Shown here: one piece after another, positions 25,701 to 34,163 of the stretch
How the letters are laid out: each line of letters starts with the position of its first letter
Numbering within the stretch: the stretch's first letter is position 1
NCBI RefSeq assembly: GCF_014773275.1
Contig: NZ_JACWMW010000005.1
Span: forward strand, 62,001 to 126,000
DNA: 64,000 nt
Direction: 5' to 3'
Source: Mucilaginibacter rigui
GTDB lineage: Bacteria > Bacteroidota > Bacteroidia > Sphingobacteriales > Sphingobacteriaceae
Notes under the pieces: model-generated
The model's database searches: none
Told to the model about the DNA's origin: nothing
Seen by the model: the letters and a program-made list of their open reading frames with translations, nothing else
Position numbers and translations under genes: made by a program

Positions 25701-26169
25701 CGGTACCTGTTACCTTTACAGCTTGCGCGGCTGTTTGTCTGGTACTGGTGAGGGTTGTAGCTTCGGCCCTTTCGCTGATAACTATAACATCATCAATAAT
25801 TTTGTAATCAAGGTTAAATGGAGTTAAAACCTCATCAAGCACCTCTTTGATGCTTTTGTTACTTACATTTAAGTTTACCCTGAATGACGGCTTCAGTAAA
25901 TTATCTGCATAGGCAAATTTCACTCTGTTATTGGCCGATAATTTATCAAGCGTTTCGGTAAGTTTCTGATTTTTCAGCTTAAGCGTTACCTGTTGCTCTA
26001 AAAATTTCTGGCCATAAGAATTGTTTGCAACAGCAGTAAAGCACATTAAGCAAACAATAAAGCAGGCAAGCGAGGTATATTTCATTAATATTAATACATA
26101 ACGAACTACTCCATTTGAAAATAGAGATATATTCATAGATTTGAATAAATTAAAGTGTTTGAAATTCAA
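22735..26169 (-). CDS. susC: SusC/RagA TonB-dependent transporter with STN domain
   Basis: An outer-membrane transporter of up to 1144 residues. In order: signal peptide, STN domain (VTLKLKNQKLTETLDKLSA, about 55-125), carboxypeptidase-D-like domain (about 150-235), TonB-box and plug (VVVGYGTQK, DAGSAAIYGSRSANGVILVTTKKG) and a 22-strand barrel. The STN domain is the hallmark of SusC proteins that signal to a FecR anti-sigma factor. ATGs at 26169, 26136 and 26085 could each be the start; I give the longest. It imports mannan oligosaccharides with SusD using TonB energy. A predicted antisense RNA covers the start region. Confidence 0.95.
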   Translation of the reverse strand: MNFKHFNLFKSMNISLFSNGVVRYVLILMKYTSLACFIVCLMCFTAVANNSYGQKFLEQQVTLKLKNQKLTETLDKLSANNRVKFAYADNLLKPSFRVNLNVSNKSIKEVLDEVLTPFNLDYKIIDDVIVISERAEATTLTSTRQTAAQAVKVTGTVVDDTNIPLPGVNVKLKGTNLGTVTDVNGKFVIDLPAADGTLVFSFIGFTPKEVPLNGQTSGINVQLVPMQSSLNEVVVVGYGTQKRVNVIGAIDQVTSKAIEGKPAVNLTQALQGTSPNLIIQQTSNEPGAYQTVNIRGVSTFGNNSPLIVIDGITGGDLNLLNPQDIESVSVLKDAGSAAIYGSRSANGVILVTTKKGSKNAGAVLTYNGQGGVQVPHVGYKPVHAYENAILRNEAVVNSGLTPIYSPAQIRQFQDQGDQQWFLDAILQNAVQQNHNLSLSGGSNTSTYLVSAGVTDQRNNLVGPNYGLRRYNYRMNLSSEFGKLKLTSILAYSRTEIKEHSFNTGTLIVDAGRTPTYYKIKDDQGNYLTNDVLAEFNPLGILEKGGYRKRDNDNIFGNLTAELGITKDFKIKGVFGGTLRSDHMFGRVIQVNFLPKGSYGSDRNTNDENVKNLFVNTQFLAQYTKTFAKNHNVDILIGVANESSTDEQNYLRLKYTDPELGTPITGTVIETSSTGTNSHTQESSLNSVFGRASYSYKNKYYGEADFRIDASSKFAKNNRNAFFPSLTAGYRLTEEGFMQNYRDKVGDVKLRASYGILGNQNVGNYQFLNNYRVSQNDYYGFNNQQVSVIDIQFANPDIRWERASTFNVGADLNFFKSALTVSVDYFNKITRDILLPPVVPGVYGASASDYNAGEVQNRGWELNVNYRLRTGAFNHTFGFNVGDTKNKVLKLEGGDQLRSFDEMQLLNKVGLPIGSYVGLKRDGYFQNLDDVTNGPKPAGINVQPGDNRYVDVNKDGIIDDNDLFVFGSGFPRLTFGFNYNLNVKNFDLSLFLQGVGKRDMYVRGEQVEPFHVNYSQVIYQHQLDYWTPENPNARFPRLAASGSQSNTNNFRKGSDMYIFDGKYLRVKNLQIGYTIPTDISKKAGMRKVRVYLTGQNILTFSPMKFIDPESSELNGSSNIPNGGGANSARSYPLPIYYGFGIDISL
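26114..26143 (+). promoter_or_regulatory. Plus-strand promoter antisense to the susC start
   Basis: TTTG at 26114-26117 and TAGATTTG at 26136-26143, separated by 18 nt, match the Bacteroidota -33/-7 consensus TTTG and TAnnTTTG on the strand opposite to susC. The predicted transcription start is near 26149. All surrounding coding genes read the other way. Confidence 0.5.
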
Positions 26170-26266
26170 GTGCAGCGTTCTCTGAATTCGACCTCTGAAA
26201 CGTACACTTAATAATAACCCGGCATTTTAATCGCCCTGTTTCAAATCCCATTGAACAGGGTTTTTT
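26149..26266 (+). ncRNA. Predicted cis-antisense sRNA of the mannan PUL
   Basis: A plus-strand consensus promoter inside the susC 5' region and a plus-strand intrinsic terminator in the fecR-susC gap define a transcript of about 118 nt complementary to the susC leader and possibly its start codon. No reading frame of note is present. Bacteroides PULs with an ECF sigma/anti-sigma pair are known to carry antisense sRNAs at this position (DonS type) that repress susC. That established example makes this reading plausible; the RNA itself is inferred from promoter and terminator only. Confidence 0.5.
26234..26266 (+). terminator. Plus-strand intrinsic terminator between fecR and susC
   Basis: Stem CCCTGTT/AACAGGG extended by CAA/TTG after a one-base bulge, then six T (26261-26266). 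On the minus strand the hairpin is not followed by T, so the signal is oriented against the PUL genes. Confidence 0.65.
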
Positions 26267-26348
26267 ATGTATTTATGTTCTCATATATCTTTTAATTTAG
26301 GTTAGTTGATAATTGGTTATCTATTTAAAATTGGTTTCTTATTTTTAT

Positions 26349-27299
26349 TTAACAGCCTTTGCCTTTTAGCTGGTAGTCGGTGCCATCGGGCGTTACTTTA
26401 CCCTTTACCAGTTTGGCTATTATCTTCATAATATTCTGCAGGGATACATTGGTAAAATTGGCAGATATAGAGCACTTGGTTAAGTTGGCATCAGCCTTTA
26501 TCAGCACATTAAAGCGGTGCTTAACAGCATTCAGCACTTCGGGCAAAGGCATGTTCTTCACAATAAAATCGCCATCTTTCCAGCCGCTAAGCGCGGCAAC
26601 ATCAATACTTTTAGCTATAATAGCGCTGTGGTTTTTCTTAACAATGGTAACCCCCTGGGCAGGTGTTAAAAAAACTGTAGGGGCAGCTGATGAAACAACA
26701 CCAACTTTACCCGTAACTACATCAACCTTTACAAAGCTGTCTTCAGGGTAAGCCTTTACATTAAAGCTTGTACCCAATACCTGTGTGCGAATATTGCCTG
26801 TGTGTACAATGAATGCTTTTGTAGCATTATGTGCTACGTCTAAAAATGCCTCACCTGTTAAGGTTATCTCTCTTTTATCGCCACGGAAAGCCTCAGGATA
26901 ACTTAATTTACTACCTCCGTTCAGCCAAATCTTTGTACCATCGGCAAGGGTTAAGCTGGCAACCTGGCCGTTAACCGTACTAAATTGTTTTTGGGCAATG
27001 GGAGATACAATGTCCAATATCCTGATACGATTGTAAAAGCCTAATACCGATAAGGATGCAACAGCAAACAAAGAGGCAGCTACCATCCATTTTTTACCTG
27101 CCCCAACGCGCTTAACCGGCATTGCATCAATATTATTGATGATGCGGTTATAAACTTCCTTACTATCAAAACCTGCATTTTCGCCGGCCTCCGGCTGTTG
27201 GTTCAGCTGTAAGTCGTCAAAATAATGATGCACAAGTTTTTCCTGCAAAGCGCGGTCTTTGGCCTGTATTTTTTTTCTCAGAAAAGTAAACTTTCTCAT
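26349..27299 (-). CDS. FecR family anti-sigma factor
   Basis: A 316-residue inner-membrane protein: a cytoplasmic N-terminus of about 70 residues that would bind the sigma factor, one membrane segment (WMVAASLFAVASLSVLGFY, 71-90), a periplasmic FecR domain (VNGQVASLTLADGTKIWLNG, GEAFLDVAHN, VLGTSFNVKAY) and a C-terminal DUF4974 domain that contacts the STN domain of the transporter. It lies between the sigma gene and susC on one strand. It should relay substrate binding at SusC to release of the sigma factor. Confidence 0.93.
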   Translation of the reverse strand: MRKFTFLRKKIQAKDRALQEKLVHHYFDDLQLNQQPEAGENAGFDSKEVYNRIINNIDAMPVKRVGAGKKWMVAASLFAVASLSVLGFYNRIRILDIVSPIAQKQFSTVNGQVASLTLADGTKIWLNGGSKLSYPEAFRGDKREITLTGEAFLDVAHNATKAFIVHTGNIRTQVLGTSFNVKAYPEDSFVKVDVVTGKVGVVSSAAPTVFLTPAQGVTIVKKNHSAIIAKSIDVAALSGWKDGDFIVKNMPLPEVLNAVKHRFNVLIKADANLTKCSISANFTNVSLQNIMKIIAKLVKGKVTPDGTDYQLKGKGC

Positions 27300-27376
27300 G
27301 GTTTATATATGTAAGATGCAATTGTGAGTACTACCCCCCAAGTAAAATGAAAATATTTTTAAAGGACTACCCAGAA

Positions 27377-28003
27377 TTAAAAAAGTGGGGTTAACAGGGC
27401 GGCAATTATCAACGGGAGGTAGTCGGTAAGACCGGTACGCAGGTAGCGCAGGGCAATGGTAATTTGGTTCTCAACTGTTTTAGTTGAAATATTTAAGCGG
27501 GATGCGATCTCTTTATTCGAAAGATATTCCTTACGGCTCAGTTTAAAGATCTGGCGGCATTTTTCGGGCAGGCGTTCAACATTGTTTTCCAGTATCGTGC
27601 TGATGTCGTTTTGCATCAGCTTGCTATCAGCAGTGTATTTTTCAGTAAGTGTTGCAATAGCGCTTAGGTCAAGCGTGGCTTTTTGAGTACGGATGTACAT
27701 CAGCACACGGTTCTTTATAGCCACCTTTAGGTACCACTCCAGCGAGGTAATGTTCAAATGGTTTCTTTTTGCCCACAGATCAATAAATAACTCCTGTACC
27801 AGGTCCTCACAAACATCCCTATCCCTGAAAAGATTATAGGCAACCTGGTATATTTTGGATGAATATCTGTTGTACAGCAACTCAAACGCCTTACGGTCGT
27901 CTGCCCGCAACATGGCTATAAGCTCTGTATCGGGCCACATTTGGTATTCCTTATCTGGAAGCATAAATGAGACGGTAAATGGTTTGAATAATTGGTAGGG
28001 CAT
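27377..28003 (-). CDS. ECF RNA polymerase sigma factor (Bacteroidota PUL type)
   Basis: About 209 residues. Region 2 (LLYNRYSSKIYQVAYNLFRD, CEDLVQELFIDLWAKRN) and region 4 (LPEKCRQIFKLSRKEYLSN, EIASRLNISTKTVENQI) are clear, as in the Bacteroidetes family-1 sigma-70 group. A short hydrophobic tail (LPLIIAALLTPLF) closes the protein. Possible starts are 28054, 28003 and 27964; the middle ATG is given. It pairs with the downstream FecR gene (77 bp) and should drive susC transcription when mannan fragments are sensed. Confidence 0.92.
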   Translation of the reverse strand: MPYQLFKPFTVSFMLPDKEYQMWPDTELIAMLRADDRKAFELLYNRYSSKIYQVAYNLFRDRDVCEDLVQELFIDLWAKRNHLNITSLEWYLKVAIKNRVLMYIRTQKATLDLSAIATLTEKYTADSKLMQNDISTILENNVERLPEKCRQIFKLSRKEYLSNKEIASRLNISTKTVENQITIALRYLRTGLTDYLPLIIAALLTPLF

Positions 28004-28138
28004 AATTACAAAGTTTATTTTAAATAAAAAACAATTACTTGCATTTCTATACACTAAGTAGGTTTAAACGCAACTATTACAAACCCATTATGGCATTAGC
28101 CGTTGGTTATTTGTAAGTTTACTTTATAAACCTATGGT

Positions 28139-29686
28139 ATGGCAACAGTTGCGTTAGGCAGTAAGGCGGGCAAATGGATCATGGCATCCTCTATCATGGC
28201 ATCGGCTATGGCATTTATTGATGCAACAGCATTGAATGTGGTGCTGCCATCGCTCCAAAAAAACCTCAATGCCAGCGGCACAGATCTCTTTTGGATCCTG
28301 AACGCCTACCTGCTGATGTTGGCCGCACTCATCCTTATTGGTGGTTCACTGGGCGATAAGCTTGGCCGCAAAAAGGTGTTTATGGTGGGGATACTCATTT
28401 TTATAGTAGGATCTGCCGCCTGCGGCTTTGCCTCGAGTGTTACCACGCTCGTTATGTTCCGGATGCTACAAGGCATCGGCGGGGCATTGATGATACCCGG
28501 CAGCTTGTCGCTCATCTCCTCTTCCATCAACCCAAATGAACGTGGAAAAGCCATTGGAACCTGGAGCGCATTTACCACCGTAGTTACCATGGGTGGCCCT
28601 GTTTTGGGTGGAGCCTTCGGCGATGCGGGCCTTTGGCGATACATATTTTTTATAAACATACCAATTGGTATCTTCGCACTCATCATCCTTGCGAAACAGG
28701 TAAAAGAGATCAAAGATGAAGACACTAAGCAAAGCCTTGACCTTGCCGGAGCTGTTGCCATAGCGCTTGGTTTGGCGGCCGTTACCTTTGGCTTTTTACG
28801 CACACCGGCGGTGGGTTTAAGCAGCTGGCAGGTATATACGTCATTAATTACCGGCGCATTGTTGTTAGTGGTTTTCGTAGTTATAGAAAAGAAGAGCAAA
28901 TCGCCTATGATGCCCTTGCAACTTTTCAGCAACCTAACCTTTAGCGGCGCAAACCTTCTTACGTTTTTCCTGTATGCAGGGCTTGGCGCGGGTATGTTGT
29001 TTTTAGGGTTGAATATGGTGCAGGTACAGGGATACAGTCAGCTGCAGTCGGGCTTAACATTTTTGCCATTTACAGTATTAATGATCTCTATTGCCCGGTT
29101 CGCGGGCGCATTGGCAGATAAACACGGCCCGCGGCTATTATTAATTGCCGGGCCAGCACTGGCGGGTTTAGGCTTGCTGATACTATCATTCGTAAAACAA
29201 ACCGCCGGGCCATCTGGCTACTGGACAACCTTTTTCCCGGGCATTGTGGTATTCGGACTTGGCATGTCGTTCACCGTAGCGCCGCTTACGGCAGCGGTTA
29301 TGGGTTCGGTAAGTGATCATTTTTCAGGAACCGCATCGGGCGTTAACAACGCACTTACACGCATAGCCAATGTTTTTGCTAATGCGATATTGGGTGCATT
29401 GGCGGTACTGTTCTTCACCGGAGCCTTGCAGGGCGAGATCAAAAACATAAAACTGAACAATAAGCAAAAGCAGGAAGTTATAAAACAAAGCGTAAACCTG
29501 GGCAACGCCAAAGTGCCCGATACCCTCACCGGGCAGGATAAGATTACTATCCAAACAGCCTATAAAAACAGCTTTATAACCGCCTATGGTAAAATCATGC
29601 GCATCTCGGCTGGGTTGGGCTTTTTAGGTTCGTTAATGGCTGTGTTCTTCATCAAAAACAGTGCGGTAAAAAAAGGGAAAGGATAA
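28139..29686 (+). CDS. MFS transporter, DHA2 (14-TM) family
   Basis: A 515-residue multidrug-type exporter. The N-terminus has the DHA2 opening (MASAMAFIDATALNVVLPSLQ), motif A GGSLGDKLGRKKVF between TM2 and TM3, and motif C-like GGPVLGGAFGD. Roughly fourteen hydrophobic segments follow with a hydrophilic loop near residue 440-480. It probably exports drugs or toxic metabolites by proton antiport; the substrate is unknown. It is divergent from the PUL sigma gene and not evidently part of the mannan system. Confidence 0.9.
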   Translation: MATVALGSKAGKWIMASSIMASAMAFIDATALNVVLPSLQKNLNASGTDLFWILNAYLLMLAALILIGGSLGDKLGRKKVFMVGILIFIVGSAACGFASSVTTLVMFRMLQGIGGALMIPGSLSLISSSINPNERGKAIGTWSAFTTVVTMGGPVLGGAFGDAGLWRYIFFINIPIGIFALIILAKQVKEIKDEDTKQSLDLAGAVAIALGLAAVTFGFLRTPAVGLSSWQVYTSLITGALLLVVFVVIEKKSKSPMMPLQLFSNLTFSGANLLTFFLYAGLGAGMLFLGLNMVQVQGYSQLQSGLTFLPFTVLMISIARFAGALADKHGPRLLLIAGPALAGLGLLILSFVKQTAGPSGYWTTFFPGIVVFGLGMSFTVAPLTAAVMGSVSDHFSGTASGVNNALTRIANVFANAILGALAVLFFTGALQGEIKNIKLNNKQKQEVIKQSVNLGNAKVPDTLTGQDKITIQTAYKNSFITAYGKIMRISAGLGFLGSLMAVFFIKNSAVKKGKG

Positions 29687-29772
29687 CCCATTCCCAATAA
29701 ATCATATTACCGCCTTAATAATTACCGCAAAAAAATAAGATATTGCAGATTCCAATATCATAACCTATTACC

Positions 29773-30696
29773 ATGAACAGAAACAGCTTTCTAAAAAACA
29801 GCTCATTATTAGCCGGTACCCTTTTAACCGGCACAGCAGTTATTGCCAATTCACAGCTTAAAAATACGGACAGTGCAGCAGGCAAGCCGTTTAACCTGAA
29901 CTATGCCCCGCACGACGGGATGTTCAAGAACCTGGCCGGCAACAACTTCCTTGATCAGATCCAGTTCATGTACGACCAGGGTTTCCGCAGCATTGAAGAT
30001 AACGGTATGGCTGGACGAAGTCCTGTCGAGCAGGAGAAAATAGGCAACCTGTTGGCTAAACTGGGCATGCAAATGGGTGTGTTTGTGGTTGATAAAGGCG
30101 GCAACGGTCAAAACACACTGACTGCAAACAAGCAGGAACATATCGACATATTTTTAAAGGGTTGCAAACAAGCCGTTGAGGTATCAAAACGCTGCGGCGG
30201 TAAACTGGCTACCGTGGTACCCGGAGATTTCACCCGTAACCTTCCGCTGGACATCCAGAACGCGAACGTAATAACCGCCCTACGCAAAGGCGCCGAAATA
30301 TTAGAGCCTCACGGTATTGTAATGGTGCTTGAGCCCCTGAGCGATACGCCCGACCTGTACCTGCGTACATCGGCACAAACCTATATGATATGCAAAGGTG
30401 TTAACAGCCCAAGCTGCAAAATACTGTACGATATGTACCACATGGCCAAAAACGAGGGTAATATGATCAATAATATTAAACTTACGTGGGATGAGATAGC
30501 CTACTTCCAAATAGGTGATAACCCCGGCCGTAACGAGCCTACCACCGGCGAGGTGAACTACAAGAACATCTTTAAATTCCTGCACGAAAAAGGCTACAAG
30601 GGCGTTTTAGGTATGGAACACGGCAACTCCCGCCCAGGCAAAGAAGGCGAGCAACGCGTTATTGAAGCTTACAGGGAAAGCGATAATTTCTTGTAG
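29773..30696 (+). CDS. Hydroxypyruvate-isomerase-like TIM-barrel protein, exported
   Basis: A 307-residue protein of the AP-endonuclease-2/xylose-isomerase-like barrel. Features are an N-terminal signal-like segment (SFLKNSSLLAGTLLTGTAVIANS), MVLEPLSD with a probable metal Glu, ILYDMYHMAKNEG with Asp/His, IGDNPGRNEPTTGEVNYKNI and a final GMEHGNS with Glu. The pattern matches hydroxypyruvate isomerase family proteins of Bacteroidota, which often carry a signal peptide. The true sugar substrate is unknown. Its stop codon ends one base before the stop of the convergent T9SS gene. Confidence 0.82.
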   Translation: MNRNSFLKNSSLLAGTLLTGTAVIANSQLKNTDSAAGKPFNLNYAPHDGMFKNLAGNNFLDQIQFMYDQGFRSIEDNGMAGRSPVEQEKIGNLLAKLGMQMGVFVVDKGGNGQNTLTANKQEHIDIFLKGCKQAVEVSKRCGGKLATVVPGDFTRNLPLDIQNANVITALRKGAEILEPHGIVMVLEPLSDTPDLYLRTSAQTYMICKGVNSPSCKILYDMYHMAKNEGNMINNIKLTWDEIAYFQIGDNPGRNEPTTGEVNYKNIFKFLHEKGYKGVLGMEHGNSRPGKEGEQRVIEAYRESDNFL

Positions 30697-30697
30697 A

Positions 30698-32821
30698 TCA
30701 TCTTAAAATTGTGACATTACCGCTTAAAACGGTACGATCATATAATGTAATAATATAATAATAAGTACCTACTGGCAATGGTTTGCCATTGCGGGTGCCG
30801 TTCCAGTTATTTTTATAATTTTTCATGCTGTAAACCCGGGCGCCGTTCCTGTTAAACACTTGTGTAAAGTTATCAAGCACATCCATGTTTTTAATTACCC
30901 AATAATCATTAACGCCGTCGGCATTAGGGGTAAATGTATTGGGCACCTTAATGTCCGATCGCACTATTATTTCAACAGCAGTTTCGGCTGTACAACCATC
31001 AGCATTTGTAACCACAAGCTTGTAAGTGGTATTTACAGCCGGTGTACTCATTACCGTTTTGGTATCGGTTGCGGTTAAAAAAGCTGTAGGGCTGCTCCAT
31101 TGGTATAATTTTGCATCATTAGCGGTAAGAACAACAGTTTCGCCCTGATTAATAATTGTATTTGATGCGGTAATAAGAGCGGTAGCCTTGGCGTATTTAA
31201 TATCTATTCGCACCCTCTCGCCTTCGCACCCTCCGTTACTTATAGCCACATAAAATGATGTACTGGCTGTTAAAACCGGAGTTTGATATATCCCATTGTT
31301 TGCTACTATAAAATTTTGGCTGGCATCATACCAGTTATAAACTCCGGCCCCGGCCGCACCATGCGCTATAATATTTACCACCCCGTCATCACACAATATT
31401 GGCTTATCGGCAGCGACATCATGCAGCGCACCGTCCGGAGAAGCAAAAATGTCTATTTGTTTAGTTTCGGTATTTATTATCCCATTATACAATGTAGTAA
31501 CTTTAACAGTATACGTACCGGGCTGACTGAACTGATGCGAGGGATTACGTTGATCTGATACATTATCCGCCCCTGACGCGGGGTCTCCAAAGCCCCAGGT
31601 AATGCTGTCAAAATTATTGATAGGCGATACCAGATTAAACGATGTAGCCCCGCCAAAACAAATACCTGTAGTATTAATAGTTATACCGGTACTTGTAGTA
31701 ACATAAGCAGGTGGCAAACCCAATTTGGCTCGTTTGCCATTAAGATAAACGGCTTCGGCAACAAAATCACAGCCTGGGCCTTCTGTATTGGGGGAATTTA
31801 TAACATGCAGATAATTCTGGTCAAATTGGCTTAAATATATTTTATTATCTGGCGCCAACTGTAATGCGCCATATCCCGCAGATATAGATAAAACTATTCC
31901 CTTATCACTAACCTGCCCGTTAGTAAAAGGCAGTTTTACCTGGTAAAGTTTGCATCCTACAGATATTTGGTATTCGGTTATATACAGCAATTTACCATCA
32001 GGCGAAAACTCTATACCATAAGGGTTGGTATTGGATGTAAAGCCCCTTAAAGTATGCGCATTGCTTATATACCCCAGGCTGGTATCAAAACTAAAAGTTT
32101 CAACAAAGCCTTCATTTTCATCATAACTTGCCAATGCAAGGGTTTTCCCGTCGGGTGATGCTTTTAAGTAGCCAATCCCACTGGTTAAATCACCTTTATT
32201 AAGTGTACCAATTGATGTGGAAGACGAAGGGGTGGTAGGGATTCCATTAGCAGTAATTAACCACGTTACAAAAGTATTATTGTTTGCTTCGTGCGCTATT
32301 AACCAAATATCTTTACCATTGGCATGCCTTACAGCAGCAATTTTTTCTGTGGAAAAGGTTAATAAAAATTGATTTTTTTGAGTGATTTCCCCCAATCCCC
32401 CATCTTTTGCAATATCAACTGTTGAGTAATCTAACTCGCCGTTATTTGTTTTGGTAGTAAAAATATAGTAAATATCGTCACTCCCCGGCTTTTGCACTAT
32501 AAGTGTTTGGGTAGCGGACACCTCGCCACTTAAACCGGAGCCATTAAGCATAATAGCATTTTGTTTATTCCAAACTGTTATGCCATCGGTATAAAATAAA
32601 ATATTTCCATTATTATCGGCCACACTGGCGCAAGCTTCAATTGCAGATAATTGTCCATTAGTTAATGAAACGGGAGCTCCCTGGTTAAAGTCGAGCCCGG
32701 CATATTCACCAAAATACCATATATTATTGCTTTTTTGTGCAAACGATCTGTTAATGCATAACAGCATTACAATTGTTAGTAGTAATGTTTTAGTAAAAAC
32801 GCAGAGGCATTTATAGTGCAT
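30698..32821 (-). CDS. T9SS type B sorting-domain protein with PKD domain
   Basis: A 707-residue secreted protein. A signal peptide (LLLTIVMLLCINRSFAQ) precedes a propeller-like N-terminal half beginning NIWYFGEYAGLDFNQG and including SPDGKLLYITEY. A PKD domain lies near residue 400-460 (ITWGFGDPASG, HQFSQPGTYTVKV), then an Ig-like region, then the gliding-motility-associated C-terminal domain (NTFTPNADGVNDYWVI ... YYYIITLYDR). The C-terminal domain directs export by the type IX secretion system and surface attachment. No catalytic domain is visible, so adhesion or a structural role is most likely. Confidence 0.88.
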   Translation of the reverse strand: MHYKCLCVFTKTLLLTIVMLLCINRSFAQKSNNIWYFGEYAGLDFNQGAPVSLTNGQLSAIEACASVADNNGNILFYTDGITVWNKQNAIMLNGSGLSGEVSATQTLIVQKPGSDDIYYIFTTKTNNGELDYSTVDIAKDGGLGEITQKNQFLLTFSTEKIAAVRHANGKDIWLIAHEANNNTFVTWLITANGIPTTPSSSTSIGTLNKGDLTSGIGYLKASPDGKTLALASYDENEGFVETFSFDTSLGYISNAHTLRGFTSNTNPYGIEFSPDGKLLYITEYQISVGCKLYQVKLPFTNGQVSDKGIVLSISAGYGALQLAPDNKIYLSQFDQNYLHVINSPNTEGPGCDFVAEAVYLNGKRAKLGLPPAYVTTSTGITINTTGICFGGATSFNLVSPINNFDSITWGFGDPASGADNVSDQRNPSHQFSQPGTYTVKVTTLYNGIINTETKQIDIFASPDGALHDVAADKPILCDDGVVNIIAHGAAGAGVYNWYDASQNFIVANNGIYQTPVLTASTSFYVAISNGGCEGERVRIDIKYAKATALITASNTIINQGETVVLTANDAKLYQWSSPTAFLTATDTKTVMSTPAVNTTYKLVVTNADGCTAETAVEIIVRSDIKVPNTFTPNADGVNDYWVIKNMDVLDNFTQVFNRNGARVYSMKNYKNNWNGTRNGKPLPVGTYYYIITLYDRTVLSGNVTILR

Positions 32822-32887
32822 TATAAGTCTATTCCGTAATACTACCAGAAATGAAGTTACTAAATTTGATTATAAAAGCAGGTTTTT

Positions 32888-34090
32888 TTATAACTTATTT
32901 AAAGGTTCATAAGCATATACCACATGATAGGGCGTATTTTTCAGCTTGGCAGACATCTGCCCGATGCCCAGATTTTCGGCCTGCGGGGTTGGCTCGCAAA
33001 CGGAGTAGGTTTTGCCGTTATAAACAATTGGGTCGCCAATGGGTTTGCTAAATTCTACTGCCATAGTTATGTGGGTTGGATATAACAGGGCTATCATGGG
33101 TAGGTTATAGATCTCTTTCACCAGATAAAAGAATAAAGCGGCCCGGTCATCGCAGTCGCTATAGTTTGAGGCCAACGTTTCGCCCGGCGACAGACGTTTC
33201 TCCTTGCCGAAATTATCGTTATCGTTCTCATACAAAAAAGCATAACGCGTAAAACGCATCAGGTAATCCACACCTTTTTTCTCATCCATCCCTTTCATGT
33301 TCCTTTTTAACAATGGGATAAGTGAGCCATAGGTTTCTTTACTCAGTGGGATGTTAAAATACGTTTCAAAACTAACGCCCGGGTAATTGGTGAACGCCTT
33401 TTGCTGGTCGGTATTCAGTTTTACTTTAAAATGGTACTGTTTCCTGTCGTAAACAAATGATACGTCCTTTTCAATAGCATTCTCGGGTTTAAAGTCGGGC
33501 ATTAAAGTAACCTTGTATGAAAATGCTTTTGTTGCCGCCGCAATGGGGATACTTACCGGCACCGGTGGGTCGTCGTTAAGGTTTGTGTTGGCGTAATCAT
33601 GTATATTCAGGCATACAAACTGTTTACCATCTACCATAAAATAAGGGATATCGCTAATATCCTCGTTATTGTACACATAAAAAATAACCTTTTGGTGGGA
33701 TATGGCCAACCGGGCATCATAACCCGATTTACTTAGCATAAACCATTTGTAAAAGGTGTATTGGCCGTAATTATCTTCCTTAGGGCTTATTTGCTGCGCC
33801 ACCCTGCGGATAAGCTGGTAATACAGCCAGTCGTTAAGCTGATGCTCTGCCTTGTAGGCCAAAAGAGAATCGATAACAGGCTGATATTTTGCGGCGCTGA
33901 GATCTGTGTATCCCTTTTTAAAGCTTGCGGCGGTAAATTGCTGCGGTATATCAACAGCAACAGATCTATCAACCGTAACCAGGAATGGATCTTTATAAAA
34001 ATCAACACGTACCTGTTGCCCCTGCCCTTTTACGGCAGTAAAACACACTGCAAAATACAGTGTAAGCAAAAAGCCGGAAAGCGCACGCAT
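32888..34090 (-). CDS. Exported transglutaminase-like protein
   Basis: A 400-residue protein with a signal peptide (LLTLYFAVCFTAVKGQ). The C-terminal third carries a transglutaminase-like catalytic arrangement: C313 in YSDCDDRAALFFYLV, H340 in YPTHITMAVEF and an acidic residue at E366 in VCEPT. The N-terminal 230 residues are beta-rich without a named domain. It is probably periplasmic and may act as a cysteine protease or amidase. It lies between the T9SS gene and AraC copy 2, all on one strand but with gaps of 66 and 73 bp, so a shared operon is uncertain. Confidence 0.72.
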   Translation of the reverse strand: MRALSGFLLTLYFAVCFTAVKGQGQQVRVDFYKDPFLVTVDRSVAVDIPQQFTAASFKKGYTDLSAAKYQPVIDSLLAYKAEHQLNDWLYYQLIRRVAQQISPKEDNYGQYTFYKWFMLSKSGYDARLAISHQKVIFYVYNNEDISDIPYFMVDGKQFVCLNIHDYANTNLNDDPPVPVSIPIAAATKAFSYKVTLMPDFKPENAIEKDVSFVYDRKQYHFKVKLNTDQQKAFTNYPGVSFETYFNIPLSKETYGSLIPLLKRNMKGMDEKKGVDYLMRFTRYAFLYENDNDNFGKEKRLSPGETLASNYSDCDDRAALFFYLVKEIYNLPMIALLYPTHITMAVEFSKPIGDPIVYNGKTYSVCEPTPQAENLGIGQMSAKLKNTPYHVVYAYEPLNKL

Positions 34091-34163
34091 CAGCTTAACA
34101 ATTTGGTTATATTAAATGTACGCATAATTAACGTTCAATTAACACAAAAAGTTATTTTTTTGC

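Noticed and set aside
28062..28069. GTTTAAAC upstream of the sigma factor gene as a third operator
   Set aside because: The flanks are G on both sides and do not extend the palindrome to ATGTTTAAACAT.
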